From positions 1 to 33,050 of the forward strand of contig CAMBPV010000026.1 in the NCBI GenBank assembly GCA_945869695.1: a stretch of DNA of 33,050 nucleotides, written 5' to 3'. The stretch comes from Prosthecobacter debontii. GTDB taxonomy: Bacteria > Verrucomicrobiota > Verrucomicrobiia > Verrucomicrobiales > Verrucomicrobiaceae. Under the pieces are notes generated by a model. It saw only the letters and a program-made list of their open reading frames with translations. It searched no databases and was not told the DNA's origin. A program made the position numbers and the translations under genes. Below are positions 1 through 7,195 of this stretch, piece by piece (position 1 is the first letter of the stretch; the number at the start of each line of letters is the position of its first letter).

Positions 1-212
1 TCCGAGATCAATGGCCTCATTTCGTGCCCTTCCCTCATTCCATCCTCGATCGAGTCACGCACGGCTCGCAGATGCGGGGACGAGTTAGCCGTGCAAATCA
101 CGAAGTAATCCGTGATCGGAGACACCCCCCTGAGATCCAAGATCACCACATCTTCCGCCTTTTTTTCGTCCGCATAGCGCGCACACAGCCTAGCCTTTTC
201 AATTCCATCCAT
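1..212 (-). CDS. rsfS: Ribosome silencing factor RsfS (partial, C-terminus beyond the window)
   Basis: About 70 N-terminal residues are visible on the minus strand, starting at the ATG at 212. No upstream in-frame Met exists before a TGA. The core reads KKAEDVVILDLRGVSP, then ITDYFVICTANSSPHLRAV, the typical opening of the RsfS/YbeB/Iojap family (usual length about 105-120 residues). The family binds ribosomal protein uL14 on the 50S subunit and blocks subunit joining, which lowers translation during starvation. The gene follows surE on the same strand after 69 bases and may be co-transcribed with it. The window edge cuts the frame while it is still open, so nothing suggests a pseudogene. Confidence 0.88.
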   Translation of the reverse strand, partial: MDGIEKARLCARYADEKKAEDVVILDLRGVSPITDYFVICTANSSPHLRAVRDSIEDGMREGHEMRPLIS

Positions 213-281
213 CGTCGCCCAGACTCCACGAACAAGGCCAACAGGTCAAGCATCCCCTTTCAACCCCCGCACAGGAGCCCC

Positions 282-989
282 TCACACCGAGATCCGAGAC
301 ACCGAGATCCTTCCGCCGAAGCACGCCTCCACGTCCGACCCCTGATCCCGAGGTCGTGATGCATAGCTGGCCGCATACTGAAATGATCGCGGCCAACCCC
401 CTCCCTCCACCGAGAAATCCACCGCCAGAGGCGATCGAGCAGGAGCGCAGCGCACCAGCTCGGGCATTTCCAGAGGACCCGGAGCCAAGTGAGGGAAATT
501 GATGTTCCAAAAACTCCCACTTTCCTGATCCGACTCTTTCAGCAGTCCGCTCAGCACCTCCGCAGACCAGGCGGAAATGCGCGGCCACTCCAGACCTATC
601 CCCTTGATCAAATAGTGAGAAAAAGCTGCTGCTCGGATTCCATGATAGGCCGCCTCCCTTGCCGCAGCCACCGTGCCCGAGATCACCAAATCCTGGCCCA
701 TGTTCCCTCCATGATTCACCCCCGAAAGCACGACATCCGGCTGAATGCCCAGACCGAACAAAGCCACTCGCACACAATCCGCCGGCGTCCCATGCACCGC
801 GTAGCGGCCGTCACCGCGCTCCTCGACCTTCAGTGGCTCATGCGTCGTCACCCGGTGCCCGCACTGCGACTGCTCCCTCGCTGGAGCTACCACTGAAAAA
901 GAGCCACCCGGAATCGACGCCACCGCGTCCTCCAGAGCCGAGAGCCCCGCCGCATCGATCCCGTCGTCATTCGTCAAAAGAAAATGCAT
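282..989 (-). CDS. surE: 5'/3'-nucleotidase SurE
   Basis: The 235-residue product begins with MHFLLTNDDGID. This holds the metal-binding Asp pair of SurE in the usual place, directly after the first strand, so the ATG at 989 is preferred although the frame stays open to 1169. Further family motifs are APAREQSQCGH near residue 35 (the S/T-rich metal and phosphate site) and SGVNHGGNMG near residue 88 (conserved Asn). SurE is a cytoplasmic metal-dependent phosphatase that removes phosphate from nucleoside monophosphates and short polyphosphates, and it is linked to stationary-phase survival. It precedes rsfS on the same strand and diverges from the signal peptidase gene. The first 60 residues of the longer frame resemble no SurE and are probably non-coding. 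Confidence 0.93.
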   Translation of the reverse strand: MHFLLTNDDGIDAAGLSALEDAVASIPGGSFSVVAPAREQSQCGHRVTTHEPLKVEERGDGRYAVHGTPADCVRVALFGLGIQPDVVLSGVNHGGNMGQDLVISGTVAAAREAAYHGIRAAAFSHYLIKGIGLEWPRISAWSAEVLSGLLKESDQESGSFWNINFPHLAPGPLEMPELVRCAPARSPLAVDFSVEGGGWPRSFQYAASYASRPRDQGSDVEACFGGRISVSRISV

Positions 990-1101
990 CAGCCCCCAAG
1001 CTCCATCATCCCCTGCCTCCCGCAAGGGAAGCTTCGGCCCCAATAATGGCGCTTGCTGGCGTGCCCGGCTGATGGCACAGAATGTGGACTCTGCGTCACA
1101 C

Positions 1102-2313
1102 ATGTTTTTCCTCACACCTCGGTACATCAAGAATGCCAGACTCCTGCACAAAGGGGTGGTCCGTTTCATCAGTTACAAACGCGATCTCCTGCCGCAGGCA
1201 AAGCTGAATGAGATCACGGCCCTGAAAGTTGAATTAGAGGGCGCGATCAAGAATCGCGACACGAAACGTGTGGCGGAGGTTTCCAAACAAGTGACCAAGG
1301 CGTGCGAGGTATCACTGCCTGACAGCGGTCACTCCGAACTGGCTGACAATGTGGAGGTCTTCTTCGTGGCTATCGTGGTGGCGTTGGGCATCCGGGCTTA
1401 CATTGCCCAGCCCTTCAAGATCCCGACAGGATCCATGCAGCCCACGCTGAATGGTTACGTGGCGCGGCCGACAGAGACGGACCCGACTCCGAACATTCTC
1501 CGCAAGGCGTTCGACTACACGCTCGGAGGCCGCACTTACATCAATGCAATATCAGATCACGATGGCTACCTGCGTGAGCGGGACCCCGTGACGGAGCATA
1601 ACTTCCTTTTGTTTTTCCCTTATTGCACCGTGCATTTCCAAGACGGCCACAAGCTAAACATTTCCTCCCCTTACCGCCAATTGATGGACGAGGTGGAAGA
1701 GGGCGGCCTCGGCTTTCCGAGGCACACAGGAGCTCGGGCCGTGGACATGGGCGGCATCACACCGGATGGCAAAAAACACACTCGCTTGATGACCTCATCG
1801 CCCGTGATGATCCGGAAGGGACAGGTCTTGGCGCGGGGTATTTTGGACAGCGGTGACCATGTTCTGGTGAACAAGTTTGCCTATAACTTCAGAGCTCCCG
1901 CACGCGGTGAGGTTTTCGTTTTTGTGACCAAACACATTTCAGGAATCGAGAACAGCCCCTCGTTTGTGAAGGAGCACGGAGCTCAGCATTACATCAAGCG
2001 TTTGGTCGCTGTGCCAGGGGACCATTTTGAAGTGAAACCACCCGAAATGTGGATCGATGGAAAACCCGCTAAAGAATTCGGCACAAAGCGGGTGGGTGAA
2101 GCGAAAGGCGATTACCGAGGCTATGCGACCACGAGTGCGATGCGACGTTTCAATGAGGGCACATTAGCAAGCGGTGAATACCTGGCCTGTGGGGACAATA
2201 GTAACAACAGTCTCGACAGCCGTTGGTGGGGTCCGGTGCCGGAGAAGAATCTCATCGGACCTGCCCTCTTCTGTTACCTGCCGCTGAATCGGCACTGGGG
2301 CCCGATCCGATGA
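1102..2313 (+). CDS. lepB: Signal peptidase I with a large insertion
   Basis: This membrane serine protease removes signal peptides from exported proteins. The start chosen is the ATG at 1102 (403 residues), but an in-frame ATG at 1072 is possible and neither has a clear ribosome site. Residues 1-80 form a charged cytoplasmic region. One membrane segment (about 84-103, VFFVAIVVALGIRAYIA) precedes the catalytic serine box PTGSMQPTL (Ser111). The general-base lysine lies in YIKRLVAVPGD (Lys299), and the closing box GDNSNNSLDSRWWG lies near 374. Ser and Lys are 188 residues apart, against 55 in E. coli LepB. The extra roughly 130 residues fall in the periplasmic region. The gene diverges from surE, and its stop codon touches the terminator of the facing hpf operon. 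Confidence 0.93.
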   Translation: MFFLTPRYIKNARLLHKGVVRFISYKRDLLPQAKLNEITALKVELEGAIKNRDTKRVAEVSKQVTKACEVSLPDSGHSELADNVEVFFVAIVVALGIRAYIAQPFKIPTGSMQPTLNGYVARPTETDPTPNILRKAFDYTLGGRTYINAISDHDGYLRERDPVTEHNFLLFFPYCTVHFQDGHKLNISSPYRQLMDEVEEGGLGFPRHTGARAVDMGGITPDGKKHTRLMTSSPVMIRKGQVLARGILDSGDHVLVNKFAYNFRAPARGEVFVFVTKHISGIENSPSFVKEHGAQHYIKRLVAVPGDHFEVKPPEMWIDGKPAKEFGTKRVGEAKGDYRGYATTSAMRRFNEGTLASGEYLACGDNSNNSLDSRWWGPVPEKNLIGPALFCYLPLNRHWGPIR

Positions 2314-2314
2314 T

Positions 2315-2346
2315 AACAAACAGGGCAGACCTTTCGGCCTGCCCTG
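2315..2346 (-). terminator. Rho-independent terminator of the kdsA-lpt-hpf operon
   Basis: CAGGGCAG (2321-2328) pairs with CTGCCCTG (2339-2346). The stem extends inward to 11 positions with one mismatch around a TTTC loop. Read on the minus strand the hairpin is followed by TTTGTT, so it suits transcripts leaving hpf, whose stop lies 27 bases upstream. It starts right after the lepB stop and could also halt transcripts from that side, although no T-run follows in that direction. Confidence 0.75.
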
Positions 2347-2373
2347 CGAGGTTGATCCATTCAGCAGAAACGA

Positions 2374-2976
2374 CTAGGCGCTCGTGCCGTTGGCAACTGT
2401 ATCTTCAGGCTCGATGAGTCCATATTCTCCGTCATCACGACGGAAGAGAATGGCGAGCTTGTGAGTCTTCTGATTGTGGAAGACGACAAAGGATTTTCCG
2501 CTCATGGCCATATCGAGCATGGCTTCATCCGTGTAGAGCGGACGCACCTTGTACTGCTCCTTGTGGACATAGGCGGGCTCGATGTGATCCTCCTCGGACT
2601 CGAGGGCGGTCTCGTGGTAGACATGCTCCTGAAGGAGTTTGATGGAGCCTTTACGTGGGCGGTGGCTCTTGAGCATCCGCGTTTTGAACTTCCTCATGCG
2701 GCGGGCGATCTTGGAGATCGACTCATCGATGGCCGCGTAGATGTCCTCCGAGGTGGTATCGACCTCGATGACGATGTGGTTGGCGCAGAAGAGAATGATT
2801 TCTGCGACTTGCTGACGGTGAGGCTGGACGTCGAGAATGACTTTGGCCTCGATGATCCGGGGGTAATCCAGGTGGAGTCCCTCGACTTTTTTCTGCGCGT
2901 ATTCCCGCATGGCGGCGGTTACTTCCACATGACGCCCTGTCACGGTGATGGGCAGATTCACATTGTGCACTTGCAT
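2374..2976 (-). CDS. hpf: Ribosome hibernation promoting factor, long form
   Basis: The 200-residue product has the two parts of a long HPF. The N-terminal RaiA/YfiA-like domain (about 1-105; ITVTGRHVEVTAAMREYAQKK, then basic RRMRKFKTRM near 95) binds the 30S decoding region. The C-terminal domain (about 143-195; YKVRPLYTDEAMLDMAMSG, then SFVVFHNQKTHKLAILFRR) drives dimerisation of two 70S ribosomes into 100S particles in resting cells. A strong ribosome site, AAGGAG (2985-2990 on the minus strand), sits 8 bases before the ATG and fixes the start. It is the last gene of the kdsA-lptC-lptA-lptB cluster, 44 bases after lptB, and is followed by a terminator. In many proteobacteria rpoN stands between lptB and hpf; it is absent here. 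Confidence 0.94.
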   Translation of the reverse strand: MQVHNVNLPITVTGRHVEVTAAMREYAQKKVEGLHLDYPRIIEAKVILDVQPHRQQVAEIILFCANHIVIEVDTTSEDIYAAIDESISKIARRMRKFKTRMLKSHRPRKGSIKLLQEHVYHETALESEEDHIEPAYVHKEQYKVRPLYTDEAMLDMAMSGKSFVVFHNQKTHKLAILFRRDDGEYGLIEPEDTVANGTSA

Positions 2977-3020
2977 GGTTTTGTCTCCTTTTTGGTTTTC
3001 TGGGTTTGGTTAAAATTGAG

Positions 3021-3824
3021 TTACATCGAGAAGTCCTCGCCGAGATAAAGCTGACGGGCCACCGGATCATTGACAAGAAATTCCTTCGGCCCGTGGCGCT
3101 TCACCTGCCCCTCGAAAATGAGGTACGCACGGTCCACGATGTTCAGCGTCTCGCGGACGTTATGGTCGGTGATGAGGATGGCCAATCCAGCGCTGCGGAG
3201 CATCCGGATGATCTCCTGGATCTCTCCGACGGCGATGGGGTCCACGCCGCTGAAGGGCTCATCCAGCATCAGAAGCTTCGGCTCCGTGACGAGGGAGCGC
3301 GCGATGGTGAGCCGACGCTTTTCACCACCGCTCAGAGTCAGGGCCAGGTTATCAGCCACATGAAGAATGCCAAACTTGTCCATGAGCGCCTCACTCTGTT
3401 CTTTGCGCTCTTTGCGGGTGAAATTTTGCGTTTCCATCACGGCGAGGATGTTCTCGCGCACGGTCAGTTTTCGGAAGATGGACTCCTCCTGAGGCAGATA
3501 TCCCATCCCGAGCCGCGCGCGCTTGTACATCGGTTGGTGAGTGGCGTCTTTCCCATCAAACATGACCTGCCCACCAGTCGGACGCACAAGGCCCACGATC
3601 ATGTAAAAGGTGGTGGTCTTTCCTGCTCCGTTGGGACCGAGTAGACCCACGATTTCCCCGCTCTTCACCTCAATGTCCACGCCATTGACCACAGCGCGGC
3701 CATCATAGACTTTCACGAGACCTTTGGTGTAAAGCAGAGGATCTCCGCCTTCACTGGGCGCATGAACGGGAGATGAGTTTTCCCAGTAGATGGATGACTT
3801 ATCGGGTGCGTCTTGAGCAATCAC
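3021..3824 (-). CDS. lptB: LPS export ABC transporter ATP-binding protein LptB
   Basis: This 267-residue ABC ATPase has Walker A GPNGAGKTT (63-71), Q-loop region YLPQEESIF (109-117), signature LSGGEKRR (164-171), Walker B LLMLDEPFSGVDP (184-196) and switch His221 in ITDHNVRETL. The PQEESIFRKLTVREN stretch and the FSGVDP form are typical of LptB rather than a general importer ATPase. It powers extraction of LPS from the inner membrane with LptF/LptG, which are not in this window. About 25 unconserved residues precede the ABC domain; no later Met fits better. It begins 8 bases after the lptA-like gene and belongs to one operon with it. Role and start are well supported. Confidence 0.95.
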   Translation of the reverse strand: MIAQDAPDKSSIYWENSSPVHAPSEGGDPLLYTKGLVKVYDGRAVVNGVDIEVKSGEIVGLLGPNGAGKTTTFYMIVGLVRPTGGQVMFDGKDATHQPMYKRARLGMGYLPQEESIFRKLTVRENILAVMETQNFTRKERKEQSEALMDKFGILHVADNLALTLSGGEKRRLTIARSLVTEPKLLMLDEPFSGVDPIAVGEIQEIIRMLRSAGLAILITDHNVRETLNIVDRAYLIFEGQVKRHGPKEFLVNDPVARQLYLGEDFSM

Positions 3825-3832
3825 TGAGGGTG

Positions 3833-4903
3833 CTATTGGGGGCTGGGATTGGGAGATGGAACCGGAGCAGCGGGCGTGCCGAGGGTTGTTTTCTTCTTGG
3901 TCGGCACGTCTTTGACAATGTCCGTGCGGCTGGGACCCGACGCACTGAACTGACCGTTCTTCTTGATGGTCATCGTGGTGGAGGGGTCTGTGGCAACCTG
4001 AAGCGTGTTGCCACGCTGCACCTGCGGAAAATCACGGAGCAGCATGTCCTCCGTCGAGCCCTCAAAGGTCGCATGTCTGCATTTCCCCACCTGGAGTTCT
4101 CCGGTCTCTGTCAGCTTCTCAATCACGACCATCCGCCCGCGTGCGATGGCGAACTTGACGCCCGTCGCATTCTCAGGCGTGGCAACCTCCACCGGAGGCG
4201 CTGCCGGGGCCGGATTGGGCGGCTTGGCTTTTGCGGCCGCACCGGGCTTGGCGCCGTCTTCCTTGACCATGTGCACTTCGAGTTCGTCACACGAAATGAA
4301 AAACTGCGGATGCCGCACTTCGACGTTGTCGGAGAAAATGGCGATCATCTTGTTGGCATCAAAAAAGGTGGCCCCCGTGCAGGTGATCGTCGTCTTGACT
4401 CCGCCAGCGGTATTCGGGTCAGCCAGCGAAGTCACCTTTAGAGGCTTGGGGCCAGCCCCTCCGCCCGCTCGAGGGGGGGTGATGCCGGGTGGCGCGCTGT
4501 CCTCCGTCGCCGCCTCAGGTTTAGCCGGAGCCGAAGTCGGGCCGACTGCGTTCCCTTGGGCGATCAGTATTTCAGCCTCTGGCGTCACATTTTTCATCGC
4601 CGCAGCCATGGAGCGCTCGCCTTGCTCCTTGAGCGCCGTTTCCCGCGGGTTAGGAACAAGCGTGAGATCCGCCTCAGCCTTTTGGATCCGAGAGGTTTGA
4701 GCCCCTTCCTGCGATTTGGCTTGATTCAAACTGGACTCGACCGCGGATCGACCCGTGATGGCCGCTCCCAGGCGGGCAGCCGCTTCAGTGGTATCGCGAT
4801 TGACCTCCTTGGATTCACGCATCCGTTCGAACACCTTGTTCAACTGAGCCAAAACGGGAGAAGCGAGCGCGAGGAGGGCAACGATAGTGTAAAACGGCTT
4901 CAT
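3833..4903 (-). CDS. lptA: LptA-like periplasmic LPS transport protein (OstA domain)
   Basis: The product is 356 residues, about twice the length of E. coli LptA. A signal peptide (MKPFYTIVALLALASPVLAQ) is followed by a charged, probably coiled region to about 110 and a Pro/Ala-rich linker. The beta-rich OstA-like part runs from about 167 to 330. It begins GGVKTTITCTGATFFDANKM, continues with FSDNVEVRHPQFFISCDELEV, and is split by a second Pro/Ala-rich insert near 225. Alternating strands and the naming of a structure that varies along DNV.V are typical of proteins that carry LPS across the periplasm. It overlaps the lptC-like gene by 4 bases (ATGA) and lies 8 bases before lptB, so translation is probably coupled. 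Assignment rests on domain appearance plus context. Confidence 0.8.
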   Translation of the reverse strand: MKPFYTIVALLALASPVLAQLNKVFERMRESKEVNRDTTEAAARLGAAITGRSAVESSLNQAKSQEGAQTSRIQKAEADLTLVPNPRETALKEQGERSMAAAMKNVTPEAEILIAQGNAVGPTSAPAKPEAATEDSAPPGITPPRAGGGAGPKPLKVTSLADPNTAGGVKTTITCTGATFFDANKMIAIFSDNVEVRHPQFFISCDELEVHMVKEDGAKPGAAAKAKPPNPAPAAPPVEVATPENATGVKFAIARGRMVVIEKLTETGELQVGKCRHATFEGSTEDMLLRDFPQVQRGNTLQVATDPSTTMTIKKNGQFSASGPSRTDIVKDVPTKKKTTLGTPAAPVPSPNPSPQ

Positions 4904-5553
4904 GGTTTCGGGGCGGCGGGTTTGCCTGCGGCGGCGGGCTGGGTGGATTCCGCTTTCGGTTCTGCCTCGGGTGCTGCCATGTTTTTGGCGAGCGCCTTCA
5001 TGTCATGAATCACCATCTCAACATTCCCGACCATCTTTCCTTGCGAGGTCTTGGTATCGAAAACCATGCCATCCCCTTCAATCTGAAAGTCCGCCCGGCT
5101 TACCCGGCTGCGCTCGTTGCTGCTGAGCACCTGTTGATCAATGTTGTAAGTGCCGGTTTTCAAATCAATCCGAACATCCTGTGCTGTGACATCGCCATAC
5201 ATGCGGATGATCATTTTTTCTGCAAAAAGCCGACTTTCATCCACCCGTGTCATCGCATCCGCAGTGACGAGCGTTTTGGGCTTCCCATCTTCGAACGTCG
5301 GAAGCACAAATCCCCGGCTCCGGCTCCCGAGCGGGATCATGTCACCGAAGGCCTTCATCTCATTCACAGGTGCCGCGGCAGGGTCCACCCCTTTGACCGA
5401 TTCGGCCTTGGCTTTCCCTTTCTTCTCAGATCTGGCTTTTTTCTCGGTCTGCCCCGAGGCTGACACTACGCTCAAAAGACCCACGAGGAGAAAAACCAAC
5501 CGAGGCGGAAAAGAGGCTTTTGGAGCTTTAGGGGTTGGTTCGAGTGATTTCAT
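4900..5553 (-). CDS. lptC: LptC-like LPS export protein
   Basis: This 217-residue protein has an N-terminal hydrophobic segment (about 18-35, LVFLLVGLLSVVSASGQ) that may be a signal peptide or anchor, then a Lys-rich stretch. A beta-rich domain from about 73 to 190 shows the LptC/OstA pattern: RGFVLPTFEDGKPKTLVTAD, then MIIRMYGDVTAQDVRIDLKTG, then GKMVGNVEMVIHD. LptC joins the LptBFG extractor to the LptA bridge. The C-terminus is rich in Ala and Pro. The gene overlaps the end of kdsA by 26 bases and the next gene by 4. The name depends partly on this placement between kdsA and lptA/lptB; a second LptA-like subunit is the alternative. Confidence 0.75.
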   Translation of the reverse strand: MKSLEPTPKAPKASFPPRLVFLLVGLLSVVSASGQTEKKARSEKKGKAKAESVKGVDPAAAPVNEMKAFGDMIPLGSRSRGFVLPTFEDGKPKTLVTADAMTRVDESRLFAEKMIIRMYGDVTAQDVRIDLKTGTYNIDQQVLSSNERSRVSRADFQIEGDGMVFDTKTSQGKMVGNVEMVIHDMKALAKNMAAPEAEPKAESTQPAAAGKPAAPKP

Positions 5554-6361
5554 GGATCTTCGTTAGCTGCTCCAAAACTCCAGCCAGCTCGCTTAACGGT
5601 ATCTGATTTGGGCCATCCGACAACGCTTTATCTGGCTCAGGGTGAGTTTCCATAAAAACTCCATCACATCCGGCCGCGACGGCTGCGCGGGCGAGGACGG
5701 GCGCGAGTTTTCCGTCGCCTCCCGTCGTCGAGCCCAGTCCCCCGGGCCGCTGCACGGAGTGGGTGGCGTCAAAAACAACCCGGTGCCCCAGGTCACGCAT
5801 CCAATACAAAGAGCGCATGTCAGCCACCAGGTTGTTATAACCAAAGGTGGTTCCCCGCTCCGTGAACATGAAATGCTCGCAGCCCGAGTCTCTCAGCTTT
5901 TTGGCAATGTTATCCACGTCCCAGGGAGCCATGAACTGTCCTTTTTTGACGTTCACCGTCCGTCCAGTCTGAGCAGCTGCGACGATGAGATCCGTCTGAC
6001 GGCAGAGAAACGCAGGGATCTGAAGGAGATCAATGTAATCCGCTGCGATGACGGCCTCTTCCGGCGTGTGGATGTCGGTGGTGACCGGCACACCGAGTTC
6101 AGCACCGAGTTCGGCCAGGAGTGCGCAGCCGTTCTGACACCCCAGGCCTCGGAAGGAGTCGATGGAGGTCCGATTCGCCTTGTCATACGAGGCCTTCAAA
6201 ACCCATCGGACACCCACGCTATCAGCGATCTTTTTGATCTGCGCCGCCACATTGCGGATGAAGCCCTCGCTCTCGATCACGCACGGGCCGAGGATGAACA
6301 CCGGCTTTTCGCCGTCCATGATGAGGTTGCCAATTTTGACCGGAGGGAGTTTTGTTGTCAC
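5528..6361 (-). CDS. kdsA: 3-deoxy-8-phosphooctulonate synthase KdsA, metal-dependent type
   Basis: KdsA condenses phosphoenolpyruvate with arabinose 5-phosphate to Kdo 8-phosphate, the first committed step to the LPS inner-core sugar Kdo. From the GTG at 6361 the product is 277 residues, near the usual 280. An ATG at 6319 is the alternative but would cut off residues that align with other KdsA N-termini. Motifs are ILGPCVIES (23-31), KASYDKANRTS (56-66), FLCRQTDL, INVKKGQF-like NVKKGQFMAPWD, TTFGYNNL, DATHSVQRPGGLG and METHPEPDKALSD. Cys27 in GPC is the metal-ligand position of class II enzymes such as that of Aquifex; E. coli has Asn there. It heads the lpt operon and diverges from the exonuclease gene. 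Confidence 0.94.
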   Translation of the reverse strand: MTTKLPPVKIGNLIMDGEKPVFILGPCVIESEGFIRNVAAQIKKIADSVGVRWVLKASYDKANRTSIDSFRGLGCQNGCALLAELGAELGVPVTTDIHTPEEAVIAADYIDLLQIPAFLCRQTDLIVAAAQTGRTVNVKKGQFMAPWDVDNIAKKLRDSGCEHFMFTERGTTFGYNNLVADMRSLYWMRDLGHRVVFDATHSVQRPGGLGSTTGGDGKLAPVLARAAVAAGCDGVFMETHPEPDKALSDGPNQIPLSELAGVLEQLTKIHEITRTNP

Positions 6362-6532
6362 CAAGAGAAAGGTTGGATGGAGCACAGAGCTAAACCAGAG
6401 AGCCCCGAACCTGCTCGGAACCCATTGATCAAGCTCAACGGAAATGAACTTAGCAATGAGAGATGGAAAGACAACCAATGAGTGAAGGTTGACTTCCCTG
6501 CAGCTCCAGCGGATGGGACCATCGCTCTCTCT

Positions 6533-7114
6533 ATGGACCTTGTCATTTTCGACCTTGAAACAACGGGTCTCTCCCCCTACTCGGAAGAAATCATTCAGAT
6601 CGCCGCCGTCAAAATGTCGGGCGGACGGATCTTGGAGGAGAGCGCCTTCTCCACCTATGTGGACCCCGGCAGGCGGATCTCCTCTTTCATCACGAGCTAC
6701 ACCGGCATCACCAATGACCAAGTGCGGAATGCACCACCACCGGCTGAAGCTCTCACGGCTTTTTCAGAGTTCGCAGGCTCAGGAATGCTCATCGCTCACA
6801 ATGGGCGGCGCTTTGACCTTCCCTTCATTCGGGAGAGCTGCTCAAGGCATGGACTGAGCACCCGTGAGGTGGGTTTTGTGGATTCGATGGCCTTCTCCCG
6901 TAAGCTTTGGGGAGGCCGTGGCGGTCATGGGCTCGATGCGGTGATGCAGAGACTCCAGCTTCGGGGTGACGGGGTGCGTCGGCATGATGCCCGCGGGGAC
7001 GTGGCCATTTTGGCGGAGGCCGTCCGCCGCATGTGGGCTGCGCTCACGCCTGATTTCCAAAGTTGCCCCGTTCCCTGCGGCAGCGGCCTGCTGGCGGATG
7101 GGATGCGGAGGTAA
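6533..7114 (+). CDS. DnaQ-like 3'-5' exonuclease (DEDDh family)
   Basis: The 193-residue product is a complete DEDDh exonuclease domain. ExoI is VIFDLETTG (Asp7, Glu9), ExoII is LIAHNGRRFDLPFI (Asp95), and ExoIII is HDARGDVAIL (His151, Asp156). These residues bind two metal ions and cleave the terminal nucleotide. It resembles the DNA polymerase III epsilon subunit and related stand-alone exonucleases. No polymerase-binding tail is evident, so a repair or RNA role is equally possible. The frame opens with a GTG at 6482, but the ATG at 6533 places the first beta strand at the N-terminus, as is usual. It diverges from kdsA. The last 20 residues are unconserved. Confidence 0.85.
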   Translation: MDLVIFDLETTGLSPYSEEIIQIAAVKMSGGRILEESAFSTYVDPGRRISSFITSYTGITNDQVRNAPPPAEALTAFSEFAGSGMLIAHNGRRFDLPFIRESCSRHGLSTREVGFVDSMAFSRKLWGGRGGHGLDAVMQRLQLRGDGVRRHDARGDVAILAEAVRRMWAALTPDFQSCPVPCGSGLLADGMRR

Positions 7115-7166
7115 ATCCGGCGCAGTTTGCCGTTGCAAGGGTCTCGAATGCCCCGAAAGTTTGATA

Positions 7167-7188
7167 AATCACAGTAATTCTTGTGATT
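7167..7188. promoter_or_regulatory. Operator-like inverted repeat before the glycosyltransferase
   Basis: AATCACA (7167-7173) and TGTGATT (7182-7188) form a perfect 7-base inverted repeat around an 8-base spacer, ending 7 bases before the ATG at 7196. A repressor site or a hairpin over the ribosome-binding region are both possible. The half-sites are in the opposite order to the CRP consensus, so CRP itself is unlikely. Confidence 0.35.
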
Positions 7189-7195
7189 CGACCCC

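Noticed and set aside
2461-3048. 195-codon open frame on the plus strand across hpf
   Set aside because: hpf is a clear family member with a strong ribosome site. The antisense product is a Leu/Asp/Val-rich shadow.
6362-6721. Upstream extension of KdsA by 120 codons
   Set aside because: It runs antisense through the exonuclease gene and lacks KdsA likeness. KdsA proteins of known type begin near the GTG at 6361.
7167-7188. CRP site before the glycosyltransferase
   Set aside because: The half-sites TCACA and TGTGA are in the reverse order of the CRP consensus and the spacer is 8 bases, not 6.
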